Made by a program: the position numbers and the translations under genes
Part shown: one piece after another, positions 1 through 7,065 of the stretch
Layout: each line of letters opens with the position of its first letter
Numbering within the stretch: position 1 is the first letter of the stretch
Origin: Chlorobiota bacterium
GTDB lineage: Bacteria > Bacteroidota > Ignavibacteria > SZUA-365 > JAADGX01
Length of the DNA: 17,702 nt
NCBI GenBank assembly: GCA_013152135.1
Contig: JAADGX010000218.1
Span: 1-17,702 of the forward strand
Direction: 5' to 3'
Notes under the pieces: model-generated
Seen by the model: only the letters and a program-made list of their open reading frames with translations
What the model was told of the DNA's origin: nothing
The model's database searches: none

Positions 1-453
1 TCGATCAACTACCATTTCGATTCCGGCGATACCAGTGTCACCGGCGATCCAAACCAGATGCAACAGGTGTTCGTCAATTTGCTCGTCAATGCTATCCAGA
101 CGATCTCGCCCAGGACGGGGATGATTCAATTGTGTACCTTCAGGCCGGAAGAAGGCGGGACTTTGTTTGTGGACGTGGAAGACAACGGCCCGGGCATCAG
201 TGAAAAAAACAAGGAGCATATTTTTGAGCCGTTTTTCACGACGAAACGCTCCGGCGGCACGGGCTTGGGATTATCGACGGCGAAGAATATCGTCAAGGCG
301 CATGGTGGAGATCTTGTTCTCTTGCACAATGAGCCGGGCAAAACCATCTTTCGCGTCATCATCCCGGAATCCCCGGAAATGGTCGCCGAGGGGCCCGGCG
401 ACGGTCTGGACGCGATGCGTGCGGGCGGAAACGAAATCACCAAGAGCAACTGA
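1..453 (+). CDS. Sensor histidine kinase, C-terminal ATPase part (5' end outside window)
   Basis: This is the last 150 residues of a two-component sensor kinase. The reading frame is open from base 1, so the gene starts upstream; the first internal ATG at 58 lies inside the ATPase domain and is not the start. It shows the HATPase_c boxes in order: an N box (QVFVNLLVNAI, Asn at about 26 and 30 of the visible part), a G1 box (DNGPGIS, about 61-67), an F box (IFEPFFTTK) and a G2 box (GGTGLGLSTAK, from about 85). The domain binds ATP and phosphorylates a conserved His, which lies outside the window together with any sensing domain, so the stimulus cannot be read here. The stop is 13 bases before the start of a sigma-54 response regulator, its evident partner. 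The C-terminal tail after the ATPase fold (about 35 residues, Gly/Glu-rich) shows no recognisable domain. Confidence 0.93.
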   Translation, partial: SINYHFDSGDTSVTGDPNQMQQVFVNLLVNAIQTISPRTGMIQLCTFRPEEGGTLFVDVEDNGPGISEKNKEHIFEPFFTTKRSGGTGLGLSTAKNIVKAHGGDLVLLHNEPGKTIFRVIIPESPEMVAEGPGDGLDAMRAGGNEITKSN

Positions 454-466
454 GAAGGTATCGAAC

Positions 467-1906
467 ATGTCGGACGACCTGCAAAGAATCACGTATGATT
501 TACAGGACTTGAGCATTCTGCTGGTCGATGATCAGGAAGACGTCCGCCGCGGGTTGAAGCGCCTGATCGGAAGCCTCGGCTGCCAGGTGCAAACGAGCGC
601 GTCGGGCGAGGAAGCGCTGGCCCTGTTGCGGAAAGAGGATTTTGACATTGTCTTTACCGACATCAGGATGGAAGGCATCTCGGGAGTCGAGCTGCTCGAA
701 ATCATAAAGCACAACTGGGCGGATACCGAGGTCGTCATGATCACGGGGCACGGCACCATTGAACTGGCCGTCTCCTGTTTGCAGAACGGCGCCTCGCATT
801 TTATCACGAAGCCGTTTAACAACAACGAGATTCTCTCGTTCATCGAGCGCGCGGGCTACAAGATTCTCTCTGCGCGTCACGCGCGTCGCTTCTCGGACAA
901 GTACGACTCGCGGACGATCATTGCCGTCGATAAATCGATCAAGAAGGTGCTCGAGCTGGTGGAACGGGTTGCGCCGAGCAAGGTGCCGGTGCTGATCGAG
1001 GGACCCAGCGGGACGGGAAAAGAGCTCATCGCCCGGGAGATCCACAACCGGAGCCCCGTACGAGATGAACCGTTCGTTGCCATCAACTGTATCGCCTTGC
1101 CGGACACGCTGCTGGAGTCGGAACTGTTCGGCTACACGAAGGGGGCGTTCACGGGCGCGTACAAAGCGACGAGCGGCTTGTTCGAGCAGGTCAACGGCGG
1201 GACGCTTTTCCTGGACGAGGTCGCCTCCATGTCGCCGTTGTTCCAGGGCAAGCTGCTGAGGGTTTTGCAGGAAAAAACAGTGCGTCCCCTCGGGAGCAGG
1301 GAAAGCGTGAAAGTGAACTTCCGCCTTGTGTCCGCGAGCAATCGCAACCTGGAAGAGATGGTCCGTCGTGGCGAGTTTCGCGAGGACTTGTTTTACCGCT
1401 TGCAGGTCGTGAGAATTTCGCTTCCTCCTTTGAATGAAAGAAAGGCCTGCATCCCGGCTCTCGCGCAGTATTTCCTGAAGCAGGCCGCGATGGAATTTCC
1501 GGGCGGTGAAGAACGGCTTCCCGAACTCTCGCAGGCGGCGATTACCGTTTTGATGAACTACGACTGGCCGGGAAATGTGCGAGAACTGGAAAACACCATC
1601 CAGCGGGCGATGATCGTGCACAGCGGCGACAAAATTCTTCCTTCGCACCTGGGCCTGAGCGGCGATCTCAATCTCGGCAGCGAAGCGTTCATGGAGACGA
1701 GCACCTATGAAGAGGGTAAAAAGCAAGCCATCGAGAATTTTCAGCGCGTGTTTCTCCGGAACGCTCTTCAGCGCACCAACGGCAACATTTCCCGCGCCGC
1801 CGAGCTCTGCGGATTGACGCGCGCCGCCCTGCAACGCATCATGCGGAAACTGGACATCGATCGCGAATCGATGGTACAGGACAAGGACGCTCGCATCGCT
1901 CCGTGA
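467..1906 (+). CDS. Sigma-54-dependent response regulator (NtrC family)
   Basis: This 479-residue transcriptional activator would be phosphorylated by the kinase encoded just upstream and would then drive open-complex formation by sigma-54 RNA polymerase. Its domains are: REC at about 15-130 (acidic pair in LLVDDQED, phospho-acceptor D65 in FTDIRMEG, TGHGT, K115 in TKPF); AAA+ sigma-54 interaction domain at about 148-390 (Walker A GPSGTGKE at 179-186, intact GAFTGA loop at 226-231, Walker B TLFLDE at 246-251, then SNRNL and REDLFYRL); and a Fis-type helix-turn-helix at about 438-463 (NGNISRAAELCGL...). All residues needed for sigma-54 activation appear intact. The frame is open further upstream, but the ATG at 467 is preferred because GAGAAGG (452-458) lies about 8 bases before it and because REC begins right after it. 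The nearest downstream gene set, nar, has a sigma-54-type promoter, making it a likely target (inference). The specific name of this regulator is not known. Confidence 0.95.
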   Translation: MSDDLQRITYDLQDLSILLVDDQEDVRRGLKRLIGSLGCQVQTSASGEEALALLRKEDFDIVFTDIRMEGISGVELLEIIKHNWADTEVVMITGHGTIELAVSCLQNGASHFITKPFNNNEILSFIERAGYKILSARHARRFSDKYDSRTIIAVDKSIKKVLELVERVAPSKVPVLIEGPSGTGKELIAREIHNRSPVRDEPFVAINCIALPDTLLESELFGYTKGAFTGAYKATSGLFEQVNGGTLFLDEVASMSPLFQGKLLRVLQEKTVRPLGSRESVKVNFRLVSASNRNLEEMVRRGEFREDLFYRLQVVRISLPPLNERKACIPALAQYFLKQAAMEFPGGEERLPELSQAAITVLMNYDWPGNVRELENTIQRAMIVHSGDKILPSHLGLSGDLNLGSEAFMETSTYEEGKKQAIENFQRVFLRNALQRTNGNISRAAELCGLTRAALQRIMRKLDIDRESMVQDKDARIAP

Positions 1907-1990
1907 CAGAAGAAACGGCGTTCGCTCCAGTCGATAGCCAGTATCTTTTCCTTGCTTCCACGTGCATCTCTTCCCGTTTACATGCATAGC

Positions 1991-2015
1991 CCTGTATGCA
2001 GCAACCTGCATCAGG
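1991..2015. repeat. Imperfect inverted repeat, possible operator
   Basis: The left arm CCTG(T)ATGCAG and right arm CTGCATCAGG are reverse complements over 10 positions apart from one extra T on the left; the loop is CAAC. No T-run follows, so it does not look like an intrinsic terminator. Further ATGCAT/TGCAT words lie at 1982-1987 and nearby. It is about 360 bases upstream of the predicted narC transcription start and 85 bases after the regulator's stop. It could be an operator, an autoregulatory site or an RNA hairpin; the sequence alone does not decide. Confidence 0.4.
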
Positions 2016-2033
2016 AATGATCAGTGCAAAAAC

Positions 2034-2052
2034 CGCTGAAACAGCGTTGATT
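2034..2052 (+). terminator. Weak terminator-like hairpin after the two-component genes
   Basis: A five-base stem CGCTG / CAGCG with loop AAA is preceded by a run of A and followed by TTGATT. The stem is short and the T-tract is interrupted, so it is at best a weak intrinsic terminator for the kinase-regulator transcript. No better terminator is visible between 1907 and 2424. Confidence 0.2.
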
Positions 2053-2221
2053 AACGGATGACGCTGCCTTCCTTTGCATCGCGCGTTCCTGTCGTCGCAT
2101 CACGTGCGCGTGCGTCTGATGTTCCCGTAACTGTTTGAAAAAGCGCTTCTTGCCGTTCTCCTCTCAGGGGGGATGGAGACTTGGGGCGGTCCGGAGATGG
2201 ATCGCGCCGCTGCATACGCGT

Positions 2222-2244
2222 GTATTCAGGGTGAGAGTGAATAC
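2222..2244. promoter_or_regulatory. Inverted repeat, candidate upstream activator site for narC promoter
   Basis: GTATTCA (2222-2228) and TGAATAC (2238-2244) form a perfect 7+7 dyad with a 9-base spacer. Its centre is about 143 bases upstream of the predicted start from the sigma-54-type promoter at 2350-2365, within the range usual for NtrC-family enhancer sites. A Fis-type HTH dimer reads such dyads, and a regulator of exactly this class is encoded just upstream. Assigning the site to that regulator is inference. Confidence 0.42.
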
Positions 2245-2349
2245 GTCGATGCGTTTTTCCGTTCCCTCTTTTTTTCACCGGCACAACGTGCGTACTGGCA
2301 AGGGGTTACGGGACCGACCGTGAGATCCGGTTGCGGCCGGGAGTGTTTC

Positions 2350-2365
2350 TGGCATAACAATTGCC
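2350..2365 (+). promoter_or_regulatory. Sigma-54 (-24/-12) promoter upstream of narC
   Basis: TGGCATAACAATTGCC matches the sigma-54 consensus TGGCACG-N4-TTGCW at TGGCA and TTGC, with the required GG and GC dinucleotides at exact spacing (GG-N10-GC). Transcription would start near 2376, about 50 bases before the narC ATG. The match departs from consensus at the base after TGGCA, at the next base and at the last position. Its credibility is raised by the sigma-54 activator gene immediately upstream on the same strand. Confidence 0.68.
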
Positions 2366-2424
2366 TTTTTCAACGCAGAAGGTGAAAAAACGAGTATGGT
2401 TTCACGGTTCTCTCCGAGGTTATA

Positions 2425-3297
2425 ATGGTTCTTACAAAAAGCGTTTCGGGATGCAGGTGTTTCAGGTTGCCACTTTTTCTCCTGCTCATCTCTTTCACCT
2501 ATTCACAATCCTTGGCCCAGACTCCCGCGGAATTTTTCAAGAAGAATTGCGCCAGTTGTCATACTATCGGCGGCGGAAGGCTTACCGGACCGGACCTGAA
2601 AGACGTGTCCAAGCGGCAGAGCCGGGACTGGCTCGTGAAATGGCTCCTCGATCCGGAAGGCGTTTTGAAGAGCGGTGATCCCTACGCGGTGAAGATGCAG
2701 AAGGAATCGCGCGGCGCCGTCATGACGCGGGCGCCGGGCATTACCGGCGAGATGGCCAACGCGCTCCTGGACCTGATTGCGGCCGAGTCGAAGCTGGAGA
2801 AATCGCAGTTCGCCGGTTTGCAGATCAGCAACAGGCCGTTGCTCCCGGAAGACATCGATGAAGGAAGAGCTCTTTTCATGGGCGGGAAGCCCCTGAAAAA
2901 CGGCGCTCCTGCATGCATCTCCTGCCACACGGTGAACAGCATGGAGAGTATCTTCGGCGGCGGCAGGCTGGGACCAAACCTGACCCGCGCCTATGCGCGC
3001 CTGCAGGGCCGAAAGGGATTGTCCTCCTGGTTGAGTGCGCCTCCCGGACTGACCATGACCCCGATTTTCAGCAAGTATCCCCTGGACGCCGAAGAAATCC
3101 TTCCCCTGGTGGCGTTTCTGAAAAAGGAAACCGAGATGGATAAACCGGTGCAGTCCACCGCGATGATCAACTTTCTGCTCTTCGGTCTGGGGGGAGCGGT
3201 GCTCTTGCTGGTGTTATTCGATTTGATATGGAACAAGCGTTTCCGCGGTGTGAGAAAGGCGATGATAGAAAAGACGTACGAGGGATTCAATTCGTGA
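2425..3297 (+). CDS. narC: Diheme membrane cytochrome c of the nitrate reductase operon (NarC-like)
   Basis: This 290-residue protein has an N-terminal signal segment (hydrophobic about 15-30, cleavage likely near SLAQ-T), two c-heme motifs (CASCH at 42-46; CISCH at 164-168), plausible Met axial ligands M100 and M211, and one C-terminal transmembrane helix (about 248-268) with a basic tail ending at 290. It therefore has two periplasmic cytochrome c domains anchored at the C-terminus, each covalently binding one heme. A diheme cytochrome c gene ahead of narG is the arrangement known from Thermus nar operons, where NarC is linked to NarGHI; the name is given by that context and heme count, not by a search. 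GAGGT (2416-2420) lies only 4 bases before the ATG, a tight spacing, but no better in-frame start is visible. A sigma-54-type promoter lies just upstream, and narG follows after 85 bases. Confidence 0.85.
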   Translation: MVLTKSVSGCRCFRLPLFLLLISFTYSQSLAQTPAEFFKKNCASCHTIGGGRLTGPDLKDVSKRQSRDWLVKWLLDPEGVLKSGDPYAVKMQKESRGAVMTRAPGITGEMANALLDLIAAESKLEKSQFAGLQISNRPLLPEDIDEGRALFMGGKPLKNGAPACISCHTVNSMESIFGGGRLGPNLTRAYARLQGRKGLSSWLSAPPGLTMTPIFSKYPLDAEEILPLVAFLKKETEMDKPVQSTAMINFLLFGLGGAVLLLVLFDLIWNKRFRGVRKAMIEKTYEGFNS

Positions 3298-3382
3298 GAG
3301 TCCTTCGATCAACTCCCACCCCTTTGTTTATTCGGTCAAAATACAAGACGAGATATATGTTGTTAACATCTAAGGAATCACA

Positions 3383-6300
3383 ATGAGCACCAAATCCTGG
3401 ATCAGGGACGATGTTGTCCCCAATCAGCGAACGTGGGAAGAGTTCTACCGGAACCGCTGGCAATATGACAAGATTGTGCGAAGCACCCACGGCGTCAATT
3501 GCACCGGTAGCTGTACGTGGAACATCCACGTAAAAGACGGTATCGTGACCTGGGAAATGCAGGGTTTGGATTATCCTTCCCTGGAGCACGGACTACCCCC
3601 GTATGAACCCCGCGGCTGCCAGCGCGGTATCTCGTACTCGTGGTACCTGTACAGTCCATTGCGTGTCAAGTATCCTTACATCCGCGGCGCTCTCCTGGAC
3701 CTGTGGAAGAAGGCGCGTTCCGAGTACGACGACCCGGTGGAAGCCTGGCAATCGCTGGTCGGGAATCCGAAGACCCGCGAACGCTGGCAGAAGGCGCGCG
3801 GCAAGGGCGGATTCCGCCGCACCGACTGGGATACGGTACTGGAATTAATGGCCGCGGCGAACATCCACACGATCAAGACCCACGGGCCGGATCGCATCGC
3901 CGGTTTTTCTCCCATCCCCGCCATGTCGATGATCAGCTACGCATCCGGCGCGCGCATGCTCCAGTTGATGGGAGGTATCTCGCTTTCGTTCTACGACTGG
4001 TACTGCGACTTGCCAAGCGCGTCTCCCGAAGCCTGGGGCGAACAGACCGACGTGCAAGAATCCGCGGACTGGTACAACGCCAAGATGCTCGCCGTCATGG
4101 GCTCCAACCTGAACATGACGCGCACGCCGGACTGCCATTTCGCCGCCGAGTCACGGCACAACGGGACGAAGATGTACGTCTTTTCACCCGACTTCAACCA
4201 GGTGGCCAAGTACGCCGACGAATGGATGTCCATCAACGCCGGGCAGGACGGCGCCTGGTGGATGGCGGTCAATCACGTGCTGTTGAAGGAATTTCATCAC
4301 GAGAAGCAGGTCCCGTATTTCATCGATTACACGAAGAAATACACCGACGCCCCGCTGCTCGTGGAATTGACGCAGGACGGCGAGACGTACGAAGCCGGGC
4401 AGCTCTTGCGGGCCAATCGCCTTGAAAAATACGCCGGGGAAGAGAACGGCGAGTGGAAATTCCTCATGTGGGACGAGAAGGATACCGTAGCCAAGATGCC
4501 CATGGGGAGTTCCGGATTCCGCTGGGGAAAGGAAAAAGGCAAGTGGAACCTGCTGCTGAAAGACGGAAAGGACGGCAGCGACATCTCGCCGCAGCTGACT
4601 TTCCTGGATAGCGGCGACGGGGAAGTGTCCGTGCGATTTGATGATTTCGGCGAGGGCAAGAGCATCGTCCGCGGCGTTCCGGTGAAAAAGATTGAAACAC
4701 CTGACGGCCCCGTCGTCGTCGCGACGGTTTACGATTTACTGATGGCGCAATACGGTGTGCCGCGCGGCCTATCCGGTGAATATCCCGTGGATTACGACGA
4801 CGAGAACGCCGCTTACACGCCGGCCTGGTCGGAGAAGTACACGGGGCTCTCCCGCGACGACCTGATCAAGTTCGCCCGTGAATGGGCGGTCACCGCGGAG
4901 CACACGAACGGGAAATGCACCATCATCATCGGGGCGGGTATCAACCACTGGTACCACGCCAACCTGATGTACCGCGCGGGGATTCACGCCTTGATGTTTT
5001 GCGGTTGCGTCGGCGTCAACGGCGGCGGCCTGGCGCACTACGTGGGGCAGGAGAAACTCGCTCCGGGTGAATCGTGGGGCTCCATCGCCTTTGCGAAAGA
5101 CTGGTACGGCCCTTCCCGCCTTCAGAACGCTCCCAGTTGGCACTACGTCCACACCGACCAGTGGCGTTACGAAAAATCGTTCACCGATTATCACACCGTC
5201 CCGAAAAAGCAACACGTCAAGTCCCTGGCAAAAGGGCACACCATGGACACGCAGGTGAAAGCGGTGCGGAACGGCTGGATGCCTTTCTACCCGCAGTTCG
5301 AAAAGAATCCCATCGACCTGGTGAAGGAAGCAGCGCAGGCGACGGGCAGTGATGATCCGAAGGATATTGTCGGCTACGTGGTCGAACAGTTGAAAAACCG
5401 CAAGATCAGGTTCTCGGTGGAAGACCCGGATAACGAAGCAAACTGGCCGCGGGTGTGGTACATCTGGCGCGGCAACGCCTTGATGTCGAGCGCCAAGGGA
5501 CACGAGTACTTCCTGAAGCACTACCTGGGCACGCACACCAACGCGATAGCCGAACCGGATTTTGCCAAGGACACTATCACGGAGGTCACCTGGCACGACA
5601 AGGTCCCGCACGGAAAAATGGACCTGGTTGTGGACCTGAACTTCCGCATGGACACCTCGGCGTTGTACTCGGACATCGTGCTTCCCGCCGCCACGTGGTA
5701 CGAGAAGGCGGACCTCAACTCCACGGATATGCACAGCTTCATTCACCCGCTTTCCAAGGCGGTTCCGCCGTGCTGGGAATCGAAGAGTGACTGGGAGATC
5801 TTCAAGCAAATCGCCAAGAAGTTTTCCGAGCTTTCGGAAAAGCATTTTCCGGAACCCGTGGCGGATCTCGTGACGACCCCGCTGGCGCACGATACGGCGG
5901 CGGAGATCAGTCAGCCACAAATCCGGGACTGGCTCAGTGGGGAAATAGAAGCGATTCCCGGCAAGACCATGCCCGGCATGGCGATCGTGCACCGCGATTA
6001 CAAGAACCTGTACCGGCAATACATCTCCTACGGACCGAACGTGCGCGAAAAAGGCCTCGGAGCGCACGGCACGCATTACCGGATCGACGATTTCTACGAT
6101 TCCATGCTGGCGACGTTTCCTTCGCAGACCTGGGGGGGACGGACCTATCCATCGCTCGAGGAAGACGAGGAAGTCTGCAACGCCATCCTGTACCTGGCAA
6201 CCGTGACGAACGGTGAGTTGTCCTATCGCTCGTACAAGAACATGGAAGAAAAGGTGGGCCTGCCTCTCGCCGACCTTGTCGAGAAATCGCGGAATATTCG

Positions 6301-7021
6301 CACGACGTACGCCGATTTGCAAGCCCGTCACCAACGCTTCGTAAACAGTCCCATGTGGTCCGGCCTGGTGACCGAAGGACGCGCGTATTCGCCGTTCACG
6401 TACAACGTCGAAAAACTCGTGCCCTGGCGCACCCTTACAGGGAGACAGCATTTCTACCTGGATCACCCCGGGTACATCCAGTTCGGTGAACACCTTCCCA
6501 CGTACAAACCCAAGCCGACGCCCGCGCAGTACGCCGATCTCAACTTTACCGACGACGAGGCAAAGTCGATGATGCTCAATTACCTCACGCCCCACGGCAA
6601 ATGGCACATTCATTCCACCTATGGTGACAACCACCGCATGACCACGCTTTCGCGCGGGATCGAGCCCTTCTGGATGAACGACAAGGACGCCGCGGAGCTG
6701 GGCATCAAGGATAACGACTGGGTGGAAGTGTTCAACGACCACGGCGTCGTGGTGACCCGCGCCTGCGTGAGCGCCCGCATACCACGGGGTATTTGCATCC
6801 AGTACCACTCGCCGGAGCGCACGTTCTCGGTGCCGAAATCGCCGTTGCGCGGAAATCGCAGGGCGGGCGGGCACAACAGCCTTACACGCACCCGCCTGAA
6901 ACCGAACCTCCTCATCGGCGGCTACGGACAATTTACCTACCACTTCAATTACTGGGGACCGACCGGAGCAAACCGCGACACGCACATCCTGGTGCGCAAG
7001 CTGCCGGAACTGAAATGGTAA
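3383..7021 (+). CDS. narG: Respiratory nitrate reductase, catalytic alpha subunit
   Basis: This 1212-residue molybdenum bis-PGD enzyme reduces nitrate to nitrite. The length is close to E. coli NarG (1247). The N-terminal FS0 [4Fe-4S] motif is H36-x3-C40-x3-C44-x34-C79 (in STHGVNCTGSC and EPRGC), with the His first ligand typical of NarG. The Mo-ligand region YDWYCDLP is intact; D209 aligns with E. coli D222 when the shared motifs are matched from memory. GPDRIAGFSPIPAMSMISYASGAR and its flanks are strongly NarG-like. No twin-arginine signal precedes FS0, so the active site should face the cytoplasm, which fits the two nitrate/nitrite transporters downstream. AAGGA sits about 7 bases before the ATG. 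The C-terminus ends in the family-typical segment (GQFTYHFNYWGPTG). It assembles with NarH and NarI and needs NarJ for cofactor insertion. Confidence 0.98.
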   Translation: MSTKSWIRDDVVPNQRTWEEFYRNRWQYDKIVRSTHGVNCTGSCTWNIHVKDGIVTWEMQGLDYPSLEHGLPPYEPRGCQRGISYSWYLYSPLRVKYPYIRGALLDLWKKARSEYDDPVEAWQSLVGNPKTRERWQKARGKGGFRRTDWDTVLELMAAANIHTIKTHGPDRIAGFSPIPAMSMISYASGARMLQLMGGISLSFYDWYCDLPSASPEAWGEQTDVQESADWYNAKMLAVMGSNLNMTRTPDCHFAAESRHNGTKMYVFSPDFNQVAKYADEWMSINAGQDGAWWMAVNHVLLKEFHHEKQVPYFIDYTKKYTDAPLLVELTQDGETYEAGQLLRANRLEKYAGEENGEWKFLMWDEKDTVAKMPMGSSGFRWGKEKGKWNLLLKDGKDGSDISPQLTFLDSGDGEVSVRFDDFGEGKSIVRGVPVKKIETPDGPVVVATVYDLLMAQYGVPRGLSGEYPVDYDDENAAYTPAWSEKYTGLSRDDLIKFAREWAVTAEHTNGKCTIIIGAGINHWYHANLMYRAGIHALMFCGCVGVNGGGLAHYVGQEKLAPGESWGSIAFAKDWYGPSRLQNAPSWHYVHTDQWRYEKSFTDYHTVPKKQHVKSLAKGHTMDTQVKAVRNGWMPFYPQFEKNPIDLVKEAAQATGSDDPKDIVGYVVEQLKNRKIRFSVEDPDNEANWPRVWYIWRGNALMSSAKGHEYFLKHYLGTHTNAIAEPDFAKDTITEVTWHDKVPHGKMDLVVDLNFRMDTSALYSDIVLPAATWYEKADLNSTDMHSFIHPLSKAVPPCWESKSDWEIFKQIAKKFSELSEKHFPEPVADLVTTPLAHDTAAEISQPQIRDWLSGEIEAIPGKTMPGMAIVHRDYKNLYRQYISYGPNVREKGLGAHGTHYRIDDFYDSMLATFPSQTWGGRTYPSLEEDEEVCNAILYLATVTNGELSYRSYKNMEEKVGLPLADLVEKSRNIRTTYADLQARHQRFVNSPMWSGLVTEGRAYSPFTYNVEKLVPWRTLTGRQHFYLDHPGYIQFGEHLPTYKPKPTPAQYADLNFTDDEAKSMMLNYLTPHGKWHIHSTYGDNHRMTTLSRGIEPFWMNDKDAAELGIKDNDWVEVFNDHGVVVTRACVSARIPRGICIQYHSPERTFSVPKSPLRGNRRAGGHNSLTRTRLKPNLLIGGYGQFTYHFNYWGPTGANRDTHILVRKLPELKW

Positions 7022-7065
7022 AGGACGCGATGATTCTTTCACGATTAAAGATTAAAGGCTAATCA

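Larger units (their letters stand above)
1907..2424. other. Long non-coding interval between regulator and narC, with regulatory-looking structure
   Basis: About 520 bases lie here without a convincing gene; the short open frames have no family resemblance and no good ribosome site. What can be seen is: an imperfect dyad at 1991-2015 within a cluster of TGCAT/ATGCA words; a small hairpin CGCTG-AAA-CAGCG at 2034-2046 followed by TTGATT; a perfect 7+7 inverted repeat at 2222-2244; and a -24/-12 promoter at 2350-2365. The length fits a sigma-54 control region in which an enhancer-binding protein sits 100 or more bases upstream of the promoter and contacts it by looping. Confidence 0.7.

Noticed and set aside
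2297..2312. TGGCAAGGGGTTACGG as a second sigma-54 promoter
   Set aside because: It starts with TGGCA but lacks the essential GC of the -12 element (TTAC instead of TTGC).
2135..2385. Short open frames in the interval before narC
   Set aside because: They overlap one another, lack ribosome sites and family resemblance, and cover the predicted enhancer dyad and promoter.
3324..3341. Possible Fnr-like site TTG...CAA upstream of narG
   Set aside because: The half-sites are separated by 10 bases instead of 8 and the inner bases do not fit TTGAT-N4-ATCAA.
3361..3368. TGTTAACA palindrome just before narG
   Set aside because: Only eight bases, not extended symmetrically, and within the translated leader region; likely chance.
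4769..7042. Very long open frame on the minus strand opposite narG (and similar ones opposite narH, narK1, narK2 and the regulator)
   Set aside because: These mirror the codon bias of unmistakable + strand genes; their translations are rich in Arg/His/Val with no recognisable domain and no ribosome sites.
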